Origin: Rhizoctonia solani
Taxonomy: Eukaryota > Basidiomycota > Agaricomycetes > Cantharellales > Ceratobasidiaceae
NCBI RefSeq assembly: GCF_016906535.1
Contig: NC_057377.1
Span: forward strand, 1,178,001 to 1,242,000
Length of the DNA stretch: 64,000 nt
Direction of reading: 5' to 3'
Shown here: one piece after another, positions 1-11,476 of the stretch
How the letters are laid out: every line of letters starts with the position of its first letter
Numbering within the stretch: the stretch's first letter is position 1
Position numbers and translations under genes: made by a program
Notes under the pieces: model-generated
What the model was told of the DNA's origin: nothing
Databases searched by the model: none
Seen by the model: the letters and a program-made list of their open reading frames with translations, nothing else

Positions 1-841
1 TCGACTTCTTGATAAATACCCAACGTTGGCCTACCTGCAAACCCTCAGAAGTTACTTTTGATTCGGACAACGATATTCCTCGACAGCTCTATGGATGTAC
101 ATCAATAAACGACGACGCTTCAGTACAAGCTTCCATACCTTGATGGGGTGCACTAGCACAGTATTAGAAGTCAGCAATCATCCATCCGTACTAAAGCTCG
201 AAAACTAACCAAGTAGCTTTGAGATTTTCATATCGACATCTTCGGCCAGAGCTATTGGGGTTAGCGTAGAACCACAAGGGGATCATGTTAGTGATCGAGG
301 TCTAATTTCCGGATGGTTCTATGATATCTGTACCTAATTTAGACGTTGCCATCACCGTCAAACGATCTTTCGAAGTTGGTCGAGGGTCTGTCGTGGTCGA
401 TGAGCTTGCCAATCCCCTTTGGGAGCGAGGGCTTATAGCAAAGACATTCTTGATTGTTCGGGACAGTGCTAGATAAGATCCAATTATCAGATACTGAAGG
501 GCTGCTATAAAGTCTGCAAGCGAGAACTAAGTCAAAAATTGTGAGCGTCATTCAACTTGAATAACCCTGAATGTGTACCATTCTAGCACACAATGCGGGG
601 ATGGAATGGTGTATGTGGTAAAGTGCCAAGCAGGAGGTTATATCAAGTAGAGTGGCTGAGTGTTCGAGTCATTAGTCGATGGTTTGTTGACTGTGCAAAG
701 AGCGGATAACTGCTCGCGATCAAATGAAGGCGCAACGCGGGGTTCAGGACCATTAATTGGTCATGCATGACTTATGAGCGACACTGGTTCAATTGACTTT
801 ACTATCATTCATTTTTGTGCACTGGTGTGCAACAGGTATGC
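1..841. other. No gene recognised
   Basis: The stretch before the Ess1 stop codon has only short open frames on both strands and none reads like a known protein or carries a convincing start and splice pattern. It probably holds the 3' untranslated region of the neighbouring prolyl isomerase gene and spacer DNA. A gene entering from the left edge of the window cannot be excluded. Confidence 0.5.
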
Positions 842-1462
842 CTAGCCTGTACGCATAATGAGATGCACACCGGATTCTGTCTCGACTACACCGCTAATGC
901 CACCCACTTCGAGAGCAAGCACACCGTCTTCAAACGGCTTCTGCATCTGACCTTTACCAAACCAGCCGAGGTCACCTCCGTTTCTGTGAGAAGAGCAATC
1001 AGAGTGCTCAGAAGCGAGTTCGGCGAATTTGTTACGATCCGTTCCAATCTCGGCACCATACTCCTCTAGAATCTGGATAGCCTCCTCTTTCGATCGCGTG
1101 ATGTTGGCCTAGAGTAGACTATCGCGTTAGATGGCTGTCGATTAAAACGCAAATGTGTCATACCTCCTTCCAGCTTGACGGGCGCCGACTTCCGCTGTGT
1201 TTTACGAGCAGATGACTGGCTCGCATCTGACCAGCGGGTGCACCAGCAGATTCCGCTTGGCTTTTGTTCATATATTCCGCAGCTCCAGGCAATGCTCGTA
1301 TTTGCTCCTCAGTGAATCCCTCCGGTGGGTCCCATCGCGATTCCTTGGTCGTGGTATTATAGAAGTAATGAATCTTCTTGGAATTCGACATCCGGACCTC
1401 CCAATCGGCCTATGTTAACAGATGAGCGGGTCGAAAACATGGCACTAATCTCCCCTTACCAT
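842..1462 (-). CDS. ess1: Ess1/Pin1 peptidyl-prolyl cis-trans isomerase (WW + parvulin)
   Basis: This is a phospho-Ser/Thr-Pro prolyl isomerase of the parvulin family. In fungi Ess1 acts in the nucleus on the RNA polymerase II C-terminal domain. Three exons were read: 1460-1462, 1164-1409 and 842-1108, giving 170 residues, the usual size. An N-terminal WW domain starts right after the start codon (MADWEVRMSNSKKIHYFYN, then ESRWDPPEGF). A linker leads to the parvulin core with RASHLLVKHSGSRRPSSW, then GGDLGWFGKGQMQKPFE and a C-terminal GVHLIMRTG, all hallmarks of the family. The basic patch that binds phosphate (the R-R pair after HSGS) is kept. Exon 1 contributes only the ATG, because GTAAGG follows it directly; no in-frame ATG lies upstream before a stop. 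The gene is divergent from COG8 with about 360 bases between starts. Confidence 0.95.
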
Positions 1463-1825
1463 CTTGTTAACTTTACTTTTTCGAGCCCGAGTGGTGGTGG
1501 TAGGTATCTGTGTCTAGGTATCTAGGCGCGTCACAGGAAGCAAACCCACGATGCAAGGGTGACATAATCACATCCTGATTTGTGATAATCTACCACCATA
1601 CAACGCACTCGGGCTGCATTTATGGTTGTTTAGTGTGACTTTTAATAAAGGCATCCACTCAGTATTACTCATTATCAACTGAGAGAAATTGGTACCAGGT
1701 AATATTACTTTTAGTTGCTCGTGACCTATTGAGTACCAAATCCTGCGTTTAAGTGCATTGCTAAGATAGCTCAATCTTGACATTCAACAGGATTTTAAAT
1801 ACAAGAAAGCAAGGTCAATATTACT
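1463..1825. promoter_or_regulatory. Bidirectional promoter between ess1 and cog8
   Basis: About 360 bases separate the divergent start codons of the prolyl isomerase and COG8, so both promoters and 5' leaders must fit here. I see no clear TATA box or CACGTG element. The assignment rests on gene layout only. Confidence 0.5.
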
Positions 1826-3622
1826 ATGGCTGCTGTAATAAACCCCGCCCCCGATGCACTAGAATCTACGCCTCCACTTGGTACAGACAACCCGGGAACA
1901 CTCTCCGAACTCTTGTCACAAGTCGCAGGTCGTGATTTATCCCAATCTATTGCACAATCATACCTAAAGCATTTATCTGCTCTCGACCTACAATCCATCA
2001 GGCTTGAACCCTCGGCACTCGCGTCCGAATCCTCCCAGCTTAGGACCGAGCTTACGAACCTTTGCCATGACCAGCATAGTACTTTTCTGACCGTGCACTC
2101 GACCACACGCGACCTCGATCACTCTTTCGGATCGCTCGACGAATCCCTCGGAAAGCTACTCACAGTGTTACCCGACTTGGAGTCCCAGTGTCGCGCATTT
2201 GCCGCGTCAACACGCGAAATACAACAGTCGCGCAGTCGAGCATCTTTGGTACTCGAGCAACACGACAAATTACTCGATGTACTGACGATACCACAACTGA
2301 TTGAGATGTGTTCTCGGAACGGAAATTACGCAGAAGCTCTGGACCTTGCGGCTCATGCTGCTACACTTGCAAATCGTTTCCCCGACATACAGGTTATTTG
2401 TGACGTTGCTGCCGAAGCCGAGGCTGGAGTTCGTAGTATACGCGCTACTCTTCTAATGACACTAAGAGAGCACGCCAAGCTCCCGGTATTAGCCAAAGCC
2501 GTTGGTCTTTTGCGCAGAATGAAGGCGCTTGGTGAAGACGAATTGGCATTAGCATTCCTAACAGGGCGCGTGGCCAACCTCAATGCGTCCCTAGCTTCCA
2601 TCGAGAGAGACGGTGCGGACCAATTGGAAGAATCTGCAAGGTACCTTAAACGATACATTGATGTCTTTAGGGAGAACCTCCATGAAATCGTGACCCAATT
2701 CTCCACCATATTCCTTGAGCGACCCTATACAGATAGTGTACAAACAGGCTCCATTCCCATTCTACAGGTCCACACTCATTTGTTGGGCGAAGTTGCCCAC
2801 CATGTTATCGAGCTTCTGCGTTCTGTTTTAAGCTTTACCCTTCCACACATATCCGACCCATCCGCGCTCAATGCGCTACTCTCACAACTCTCATATTGTG
2901 GCTCAGCCTTTGCTCGTATTGGTCTCGACTTTCGATCTATGCTCCCGACCATATTTGAACAAGCAGTCGTCACTGGGGTTACAAAAACGTTGAAACAAGG
3001 GTCCAGTGCCTTTTCTCAGCGATTACAACAAAGACAGAAATCTCAAAAGCTCCCCATGCTGTGGTTGATTACCCCGGAGCAAGCCAGCAACCCCCCCATG
3101 GCGCCCCGTCCCGAGGCGGGGCCCGTAAATCACCTCCCGCCATCATTGCTTTCTTCATACCCACCAATCGCCGTTCTCACCAATGTCCACATTACCGCTC
3201 TTAACCAAATTCGTTTGTTAGCCCCAGCGCACATCCTTCCTCGATTATACGACCTCTTCTGTACGAGCATCGCCGAATCTAGTTCCGCATTGTTGGCATA
3301 CTCCAAGGAAGTAGTAGCCTTAGAAAAGACTAAACCGCGGCGAACAAGCAACGACGGCGAAGACGAGCAAAATCGTGCCGTTCTTGCGGGCGCAGGCTTG
3401 GCGCTTTCACGTACCCTTTCTTCATTCGTTTTGTCTGGGCTTGTGCACGGCGTATATGCGCGACCCCTCGAAGACTGGACGCCTCCAAAGACCGAAGCCT
3501 TAGTTGCTCTTCAGGAGACCGAAAAGAAGTGGGAAGCATGGTTAGATGAATTGGGGTTGCTGGATCGTGGTACGGTCGCTGAGGCCCCGGAGGACGAGCC
3601 CGCTGCTCCGAGTGAAGTGTAA
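1826..3622 (+). CDS. cog8: Conserved oligomeric Golgi complex subunit 8
   Basis: COG8 (Dor1-like family) is a subunit of the eight-part COG tether that returns Golgi enzymes within the Golgi stack. The protein is 598 residues from one uninterrupted reading frame, unusual in this intron-rich window. The N-terminal part carries the family signature region: SQSYLKHL-like AQSYLKHLSALDL, then a heptad-rich segment with DQHSTFLTVHSTTRDLDHSF and, around residue 155, LLDVLTIPQLIEMCSRNGNY followed by EALDLAAH. The middle is mostly helical, as expected of a CATCHR tether. The C-terminal 130 residues are less conserved and end in an acidic, Ala/Pro-rich tail. The ATG at 1826 is the first in frame. It is convergent with the Sec7-PH gene, with 1.6 kb between. 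Confidence 0.93.
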   Translation: MAAVINPAPDALESTPPLGTDNPGTLSELLSQVAGRDLSQSIAQSYLKHLSALDLQSIRLEPSALASESSQLRTELTNLCHDQHSTFLTVHSTTRDLDHSFGSLDESLGKLLTVLPDLESQCRAFAASTREIQQSRSRASLVLEQHDKLLDVLTIPQLIEMCSRNGNYAEALDLAAHAATLANRFPDIQVICDVAAEAEAGVRSIRATLLMTLREHAKLPVLAKAVGLLRRMKALGEDELALAFLTGRVANLNASLASIERDGADQLEESARYLKRYIDVFRENLHEIVTQFSTIFLERPYTDSVQTGSIPILQVHTHLLGEVAHHVIELLRSVLSFTLPHISDPSALNALLSQLSYCGSAFARIGLDFRSMLPTIFEQAVVTGVTKTLKQGSSAFSQRLQQRQKSQKLPMLWLITPEQASNPPMAPRPEAGPVNHLPPSLLSSYPPIAVLTNVHITALNQIRLLAPAHILPRLYDLFCTSIAESSSALLAYSKEVVALEKTKPRRTSNDGEDEQNRAVLAGAGLALSRTLSSFVLSGLVHGVYARPLEDWTPPKTEALVALQETEKKWEAWLDELGLLDRGTVAEAPEDEPAAPSEV

Positions 3623-5199
3623 GGGGCACCTCTGTGCCTGATCCCCAGGGCATGTTTTAATTGATCGACCGGATTCATTAGTGTAGATGAACGTTTTAAG
3701 TAGAACAAGCGTCCCTAATTTAGGATATATGGCCCCTAAATGGGTTTTGGTGCATTTAAAAAGTATGCCGGTACTCCGGCCGCTCATCGGTCTCGACCAC
3801 TGTTATAGATAGACCGACGCACACCCCGTCATGACTACGAGATAGAAAAGCCAGGCGCACATGAATTCAGCTCATTCTGAAAATTCTCCGCTCAAACTCA
3901 ATTACGATACGAGACTGGCTTTGGTCTGTAATGGTTGCTGAAACATCCTCTGTCCAAAAACGTCAAAGCAGGGTGTCCAGAAGCGGTGCCATAGCAGTGT
4001 CAGCAATAAAACTTGGGAGCCCATTCAGCGTATGTGCATGTTCGATGTATTTATATCAGTACTTAGCCTACGGATATCCAATCAATCTATAGCCAAACGA
4101 TAGGGTATTTGGTAATCTTACTTCCACGGGGTGGGGGCAACATGAAGACCCTCAAAGCTGTTGGGTGTTGGGGACTGCGGTGAATGTAAGATATGTTAAC
4201 TCTCCTACCTCCTGCAGGTATGCATCATAGTGTGTTAGGTCAACGGAAACTACGTGCTAGTCGAGTTTTCAAACAACTGCACCAGATGGCTACCAATCAG
4301 TGATGTGGTACTCGCCCGACATTTCAGCCCTATACACCCGACGCCAAAAAAAGCTCATGTTTACGAACCCGAGGTAGAAATATATGTTAGTGACGCTGTG
4401 GGCTCGATCCACTGCGCGGAGACTCGGTCAGATATCGATACTGCTGTTTGCTTCGACACTCCACGCATGGGAGCTTGGTTGGGACGTGTGTGGCATAGGA
4501 AACGCTCGGCAACTAGGTAGTGAAGAAATATTCCGAACCTCCCGATACGAAATTCGAAAGTATAGCTACAATCTTGCGCTTTATGTGTCTATTCTATACT
4601 CATACCATCATTTTATGATGTAACCATAGTATGGTCTTGTTTACTTAATAAATTTACTTCCGACCGGATAGACCCTTTAGAAATTTTGGATCGTGTATAT
4701 AAAGCTTCATGAATGGGAGGCCATTCACACCAGGAAGAAATTGCCACGCTGAGAGACGTGCACTCTACCGTCTCATCAGTGCCATAGCTTTTGCCATGGG
4801 TCTTCCAATATCGACTATCAGGCCTAGGAAATGTTACGACTGACGGTTCCAGAGCGTGGCATGTCGACTTGCGCTGATACATCTCGTTGCATGCAGGGAT
4901 ATTTTGTACAGTACTGTAAGTTTTTGTTAATACAATTCCTTGATGTTCCTTCGCAATGATTTATACAAACCTGATTTAATGAGCCTGACGGGCCTATTGG
5001 TCTTGATTGACGACTTTATTTTATTTTATTTCCTGAGCTTCCCCTCGTTCATCTCATCGTTGCGTGGATTTTGACTGACTTTGCGTCGACTGACAGATGA
5101 AAAATATATATCAAGAGTTACCAGCACTTATTGTATATACAACAGTTTGAAATCCAATATTACAAAGTCTATAGATTATGCGTTCATTCATGTTGACTC
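3623..5199. other. AT-rich spacer between convergent genes
   Basis: No supported gene. The short open frames have no start/splice pattern or recognisable protein. The stretch lies between the 3' ends of COG8 and the Sec7-PH gene, so it contains both 3' untranslated regions. A TATATAAAG sequence near 4697 is not followed by a usable reading frame. Confidence 0.55.
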
Positions 5200-7794
5200 C
5201 TAGGGGGCGAGTTCCGTACTTCTTAAAATCTCCGCATAGGTTTCGTACTTTACTATCTCAGTGAGAAGATATTGTGCTTTCTTCTCCCAGTTGCTTAGCG
5301 CCTTCTGCGCCTGTGCGCTACCCTGGCGGTACTAGGAAAATTGGCTTAATCTCGTATCAAGATACCACGTAAATAGTCACTCACCAAACTCATCATCTTT
5401 CCTCTCAGCTCGCCATGTTCAGCAAATTCAAGATTACACATGTCAACTTGCTTGTTCCATACTTCAAGTTGAGTTTCAACATCGGTTTGTGCTTCCATGG
5501 CCGGCAAATTGGGCGCAACCCAATCGTCAATCAGCACGTTACGGGTACGACCGTTGGTGCTATCTTGATCATCATCAACCTCGGCAACTCCATTCCACCC
5601 GTACTCAACATTGGTAACAGCGTCAGGCAATGGGGCACGGCTATAACGTGCCGCATGATAGTTGCAGGCACGCACCCATGCTGAAACCTCCGCATCGGGA
5701 TCTGCTCCACCCTTGGACTTGGATTTGCTGAAGACCCCTCCAGAGGATTGGATTTCAAAAACGTGTGTCTCCCCAGATGCAAGCGTAAGTCCAAAGCTTC
5801 GGACTTTTGTACCTTTAGGAGCGGGAACTTCGATAGCAAGAGTATGTAGAAGCGAAAGGGCTCCGAGTCGACGACCAGCTGCACCCTACAAGCCAATGAG
5901 CTTCAATCTAATCAATCTAATTACCAAAGCCTCGGACGCACGCTATTCCCAGGTGGCGCTGGGCCACTCATGTCGAAAATGCTATTTCGTACAGTGGCTA
6001 TAACACTCAGCCATCTTTTTGGCTTCGCGATCCTTCCCGCGGTTGGTTTCATCGATTTCCATAACAGAGGTCCAGACTTTGCCCAACGAGAATCAGCCGA
6101 CTTGCTTGGGTCGTTACTTGCAGATGACTGAAGCGATTGGTTGGAGGTAATACCTAGGAATTGAGGAAGTGAAGACATGGACGAAGACACCCGCTATTAG
6201 GTCATGGGTCAAGTATCATCCGCTGGGCGCATTATGTTACTCACGTGTCCAAGGGCCGATACAAAACTAGCCCCAGACGTAGAAGGAGAGGGTTGTCCAT
6301 ATGGGCTTTCACCTCGCAATGAGTGATACAGCTTAGCGCTTCCACGTTTGAGCAACCCAGTATTGGATTTGGATTGGGGAGAAGTTGTAACATCGTCATG
6401 TCTACTTATTTGAAGGATGGGCTTCGCTCGTATACGATTATAGATAGCCTGAAGCGATCTTTTAGTGAACTATCCTCTATAATCGAGGTTGAACCTACTG
6501 ATAGCTCGCGTGAAACATCGATGAACCACCGTTCGCTAAACTGAGGCTCCCCTGCATCCGATGGCTGTGTTACTACCCAGCTATCCCTTGTACCTAACCC
6601 AAGACTGCCTATACTACTGATTCGACTACCTCGGTTGGAAGGTCGTCGATCGATGTTCACGGCAGGTGACGCAGACTTGCCGGATGGTGAAGTAGGGGAA
6701 TGAATTTGTCCGCCTTCATCAATATCTGGTAGAGGATCGGGAGCCAAAGAGTCGTTTGATAGAGGGCTATTCAATGTGCCATCCTGTTGCAGTTGGGCTC
6801 GGACAGCTTCAATCGTATTCTCAACAAATCGAGAGCTTGTGATGTGCGAGTTGAGTTCAGCTGCTTGAAGGTCCGTATTGAGGAGGATGATCGCGAAAGA
6901 CACTACATGTACAATATCTACCCCACAAGCGATCAGGAACACCCTTGATCAATTTTGGCTTGATCGGCTCTCACCTGCTATGCGCCAGATAGAAGCACCA
7001 TTTTGAGTCACGTAATGTTCACTAAAAGCCTCCAGCACTCGGTCTATTTGCTGAGTTTCTCCTTTAATATATAGTTTGTTACATAGTTGCCTGGAGGGGA
7101 ATTAATGTTAATTAATCAAACGTGCATTCATGTCTCCTCGCACCGTATGGCATCATCAATATCAGATCCACCAAACTCAAAATGGGCGATGTAATAGGCC
7201 AAAGCTTGATGCCTAATCTCAGACCTAGATAAATGAGTTTTGAGTGAGTTTGCTACGTGGCACAGGTAATTATATCGCACCCGAAACTCACGGAGATCCA
7301 AGCCATTCAACCAACTTCTCTCGCTCAACAAAACTGGGGTCTTCTTGCCATGCTCGCTCGGCGAACGCTTTGGCAGTATCTTCGCTACCTGGTACTGCTA
7401 TGGCTTGGGTTGTATCTTCGATATGAGATCCTCTGGAAACAGTGGATCCCGCACTGGCGGTATGGAACGACTCCGCTGATCCATTCGATGGTGACTTCAT
7501 ATTTGCACGACCTGTTCCTGGTTCTGCCAAGTAGTGGGAATCATGAGATAGTTGCGCGAACTCGTTAAAGCTGAACGCACGTGATGTTTTAGACCTTGAA
7601 CGCCGCATCCTGGGCGGCTGGTCAATGTTAAGCTCGCTCGCTGTGCCCTGGGCCCGCGAGAGTCCATCGTGATAGACCGAAGAGCTTACACTATCAGGCG
7701 CTGCTGAAACGTTTAAGCTTGACTTGCTATAGTTTGAGTTGAGTTGCATCCTAAATTTGGAGTTCCAACCACCACTGAAGGCAGAGAATGGCAT
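5200..7794 (-). CDS. Sec7-PH domain Arf guanine nucleotide exchange factor
   Basis: The protein should load GTP onto an Arf GTPase at Golgi or plasma membrane (Syt1/EFA6-like layout in fungi). After a Ser-rich N-terminus (start MPFSAFSGGW) comes the Sec7 domain: REKLVEWLGSP, LAYYIAHFEFGGSDIDDAI, LYIKGETQQIDRVLEAFSEH and VVSFAIILLNTDLQ. The glutamate of KGETQ is the catalytic finger. A Ser/Pro-rich linker follows, then a PH domain (GPLLWKSMKPTAGRIAKPKRW; LGALSLLHTLAIEVPAPKG; VSAWVRACNYHAARYSRAPL) and a helical tail with KALSNWEKKAQYLLTEIVKY before the stop at 5200. Several introns interrupt it (for example 5332-5384, and one of about 55 bases starting GTGCGT near 5940). The junction near 6460-6510 that joins the linker to ..SLQAIYNRIRAKPILQ is the least certain: it needs a weak GTTTCA donor. 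The gene is divergent from the RS-rich gene. Confidence 0.9.
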
Positions 7795-8114
7795 TGGAGA
7801 CAGCTAATTTGATATTGACTGAAAGATGTTTGTTTGGCCTAGCCAAGTGTCGATAGCTGGAGTTATATTAAGACTACAAGCAAAAGCTTTAAGGTGGGGC
7901 TCATTAAACTTGGAGAATGCAAGCACGAGGAGGTTGGGTTGTCGTTGAGATATGCTGGCGCTCAGCGGGAGATCTAGAAGTCATAGTCACGTGAGTACGT
8001 TGCCAATGTGGAGACCACGACCGCCTGTAACTCGACTTGTATACACACTGTGTCCACGAGGCTGAGCTATTGCAATATCGCAACCGTACATTTCTCGGCT
8101 GGTATTTTGGAACA
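7795..8114. promoter_or_regulatory. Bidirectional promoter with CACGTG E-box
   Basis: This 320-base region lies between the divergent Sec7-PH and RS-rich genes. It contains TAGTCACGTGAGTA (CACGTG at 7988-7993). The same 12-base GTCACGTGAGTA occurs in the SET/unknown divergent promoter at 11182. CACGTG is the core bound by basic helix-loop-helix factors such as Cbf1 and Pho4; which factor acts here is unknown. Confidence 0.55.
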
Positions 8115-9437
8115 ATGGCTTCCAGTTCTTCTCTCAATAACGTCGTCAATTCGTTGGTCCGAGCTTCAATGGGCGCTTCAGTATCTCCTACTGTAACAGA
8201 CGAAGACTTGGATCGACATGTGGCAGAGCTGATATTGAAGGAGGCAAAGACCAAAGCCGAAAATTATGCCAAAGAGGGCATTCGTGCATATCTACCAAAG
8301 CCTGGATAGTAAGCACGATTATAGTAGAACATATATTGAAGCTAACAGCTCCCCAGTGCAGATAGCAATGTTCCTAAAACCAACAAGCGCTTTCTCAGCT
8401 CCCTGGTCAAAAACGTAAATGACCACAATAAAGTCATTCTACAAGCTCAGGCGGATGCAGCTGAACAAGTTAAAGAAGCAAGGAGACAAGAGGAAATGAA
8501 GGATAGGCGTCGGCGCGCAGAGGAAGCCACCGATGACCGTATGCGAGTCCATCGACTATTTTCACAGGGTCTTAGGAGCTCAGGAGATTCTTGGAAAGAC
8601 AAGGATCATCGTAGGGGCGAAGGACGTAATGAGAGGAGGAGCCGGAGCCCAAGGAGGAAGGAGCGGGACTCGCATAAAAGTTCAAGTCCACGACGAAGGA
8701 GCCGTAGTCGGAGTCCTAAGAGAAGGAGTCGGAGTCCATCACGAAAACACGAATCATCTCGAAATGAACGGAGGAACGAACGGAGGAACGAACGGAGGAA
8801 CGAACGCAAACACCGAAAGCGAGACCGTAGCTTATCGACAGAGGATAATCGCTCTAGCAAACGCCACTCTGACCACAAGCGTGAATCTGAACACTCGAAA
8901 TACGCCTCAGATGTATATTCAAAACGTACCCGCGAGGAAAAGGGCAAAGGTAGAAGCGATGGTGACCGTCGCCCCAAAGATGACTCTCTCACGCCAGAAC
9001 CCACTGGCCCCATACCCGCCTCTTCATCATCTAGGCGTTCGACTAGGTCTCCCTCTCCTGCATATGCACCCCTAGATAATTCAAAGTACTCGTCCAAGAT
9101 GGACAAATACTTTTCTCCGGCGTATGACCCCCGTCTGGATGTTGAACAACCCTCGGTAGGCGCATCCGGCTTATTGGATGGGCCACAGTGGGATGGGTGG
9201 GAGGGAATGCTTGAACTTATGCGACTTAGAGCTCAAGACAAGGAAGAAAAAAAACGACGAGAGTGGGAGGATAGGGAGAAGGAGAAATTCGACCGTAAAC
9301 GTTCCAAGGAGAAAGGCCTTAGCGGTCTTAATCCAACAGTGTCTGAGCCCACTGGAGAGACTGGGCTGATGGATATGAAGTATAAGAAACGAGGAGCAGT
9401 AAAGGAGTGGGACCTGGCCAAGGAGACCCCTACCTAG
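8115..9437 (+). CDS. RS-rich protein, probably pre-mRNA processing related
   Basis: Two exons (8115-8308 and 8357-9437) give 424 residues. The N-terminal 130 residues are helical and charged (MASSSSLNNVVNSLVRASMG, later KRFLSSLVKNVNDHNKVIL). The centre is an arginine/serine domain with runs such as RSRSRSPKRRSRSPSRKH, as found in splicing and mRNA-export proteins. Inside it a 12-base DNA repeat (about 8766-8810) encodes four RNER units. The C-terminal part is less biased: KYFSPAYDPRLDV, GPQWDGWEGMLELMRLRAQD, a Lys/Glu helix and MKYKKRGAVKEWDLAKETPT. That last block looks conserved but I cannot name its family. An RS domain suggests a nuclear speckle location; the exact role is not known. The start is the first ATG giving the long frame across a GTAAGC-CAG intron of 48 bases. 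Confidence 0.85.
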
Positions 9438-9565
9438 ATTGAAGCCGCAGGTCTATCGTTTGATTGATTTATTCTCACTGACTGGATAGCTATAATGCGT
9501 CTTGTACTACTACCACCTTCATCGTAATAAACAACATGATTATTCACAGTTAAATTTGGCCACAG

Positions 9566-11110
9566 TTACTCCTCATCCTCATCCTCATCCTCATCCTCAT
9601 CCAGAACCAACTCGATCCCTTCAGCCAGAGCCTTGTCCCGAGCACTGATTCGTTTGGCCTGTGCCCATTGAATCAAACTTGTCAAGATCGCCTTCTGACC
9701 TGAAAATCAGTTTGAGCGGACTGACATGAACTAATTTGCCACGAACTACAATGAGCTTACCTTCCAGGTAATACTCAATCATTTCTAGCACTTGCTGTCT
9801 AACATCAATATCTCCCGCTCCAGTTACATCGGGAAGCCTTTCCATTCGTTGTTCAGTCAAACTCATAATAGTTTCGGCGGCCTCCAACTCAATTTCCCAA
9901 TCATTCACAGGCCCTTCGTCGCCACCAAGTTCTGATATTTTGTAAATGACCAACTTCCAGAGGTGTTCTGCATTCTTTGCGTCCCGTCCGATCTCGACCA
10001 TGCTGCTCTGCGATGTGTTTGAAGTCGCCAAAGACAATAGTATGGTATCGTCCGGATTTAAAGGTAACGCAAAACCATAGCCTAGCATCAACTCTGAATT
10101 AGGTTTAGGACCGTAATTATTGAAACATTCCATTCCAGCTGGGACCCTCTCATGAATTAGCAGGTCTAGCGTCGAAGAGGTTGTCGGTTCCGAGACGTTG
10201 GCAACCCAAGAGACGGGTATAGCGCGTTTGTGGTTCAAGCTATCGATTCCAGGTAGGAGTACGGCGTGAGACAGTTTCGATGAAACGTTGGAAGGAGTGT
10301 TGGACAAGATGGTCGACGGGAATGCACGAGAAGAGAGGTGAGTAGCAGCTTGAAGGTAGTGATCCCTGTATCGAGCTTGTAAGAACAGGGTCGTAGCTGG
10401 CGTCGCTATCCAACGCATACACACCAAGTAAGCGCCAAACCTAACTCTAGATCTAGAGTTGACAGCCCCTGCGCACAGGACTGCCATTCTGTTCGCCATT
10501 CTTGATTTCTCGTTATTGTCGCCTGGTACAAGTTTGATCCCTTCAAGAGATCGATTTCTTGCTGCGAAAAATACATTGTTGTAAGGAGTATCCTGGAAGG
10601 CGGGAGCATATCAAGATATGGCTTGTGCTTTAGCATAGACGGGAGTGAACTAATACGTGTTGTTAGTGAATTGCAGTGAATTGCAAGCTGCGCGCATAAT
10701 CTCGCCTATTTTTAGTCTCTGTCCATATTCCATGTAGTATCATATAAATGCACACTGTTTGGCGCTCGCTCCATTGATCAATGACCCTCAAAGGGCTAGC
10801 ACCATCGCCTTGAAACAATGCGACCAGAGCATCCTTGGATTGAGGTGCGGTGATGGCCATACTAAAGGGACATGACAAGACTTTAGTACCAGCAGGTATT
10901 TCGTTTTTTGCGAACACGTCATGACCGGCGGGTGCTGTCAACATGGTGGTACCAATTGATTACCGCATGTGCAAACTGGAGAGTGCTGGACGCACATTGG
11001 ACGAAATGGAGTGATGGGTGTATAAATATAAAATTATCAGCTGTCCAGTTGATAAATTTCTCAACTAGCGAGCTAGTTGGCGCATCCCCTACGCTCGAGT
11101 GACTGGCCAT
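9566..11110 (-). CDS. SET-domain lysine methyltransferase (SETD3/SETD6/Rkm type)
   Basis: A class VII SET protein: these transfer methyl groups from S-adenosylmethionine to lysines, mainly of ribosomal and other non-histone proteins. Exons read: 10996-11110, 10706-10934, 10441-10649, 9700-10396 and 9566-9644, 442 residues. Signatures in order: LVEKFINWTADNFIFIHPSL, then VFAKNEIPAGTKVLSCPFSM at the start of the split SET domain, LPGIDSLNHKRAIPVSW (the DxxNH-like helix and strand), and ECFNNYGPKPNSELMLGYGF (the NNYG...GYGF cofactor/catalytic motif). The substrate-binding helical region follows. The tail is acidic, six Asp-Glu pairs encoded by a GATGAG hexamer repeat (about 9570-9604). The second intron (10650-10705) has no GT donor in reach and best fits GC-AG. 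The target protein cannot be told from sequence. Confidence 0.9.
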
Positions 11111-11476
11111 TCGTATCGAGTGAAGATCATTCAGCGGAGGCTTTGGAGATTCCAGCTTTCCAAATCTTGGAATCGTCTTTAGTCACGTGAGTAGTTGCAA
11201 ATTGTATGCCTCTGGTGGCCTTCCGTCATTGACCTCGGAGGGGCAGCCGGCTATTGAGCCGCTACTCATTATCAATATCTTTGGGGGTACATTATACTAA
11301 AACTCAGACCCCCCCCCCCAAAAAAAAAAAAACTGTGTCATAGGCTACATAGGTGGATATATATCAACACCGGCATATAAAGTCTTGGCACTTCGAAGCA
11401 TACCACGCTTTCAAGTTACTTTTGGATAAATCGGGAAACCCTTCCTGCGTTGGGCTTAAACAGCAATATAGACTCA
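11111..11476. promoter_or_regulatory. Bidirectional promoter with CACGTG E-box and C/A tract
   Basis: This lies between the divergent SET gene and the small unknown gene. CACGTG is at 11184-11189 inside TTAGTCACGTGAGTAGTT, nearly identical to the element at 7988. A C-run followed by an A-run lies at about 11311-11334. Confidence 0.5.

Noticed and set aside
4254..4882. Small open frames between COG8 and the Sec7 gene
   Set aside because: Short, overlapping on both strands, without recognisable motifs or splice-supported extension.
5940..6100. Alternative minus-strand frame reading MEIDETNRGKDREAKKMAEC in the PH region of the Sec7 gene
   Set aside because: It looked like a frameshift, but the other frame (GPLLWKSMKPTAGRIAKPKRW) fits the PH-domain start and splices cleanly with a GTGCGT donor, so the gene needs no frameshift.
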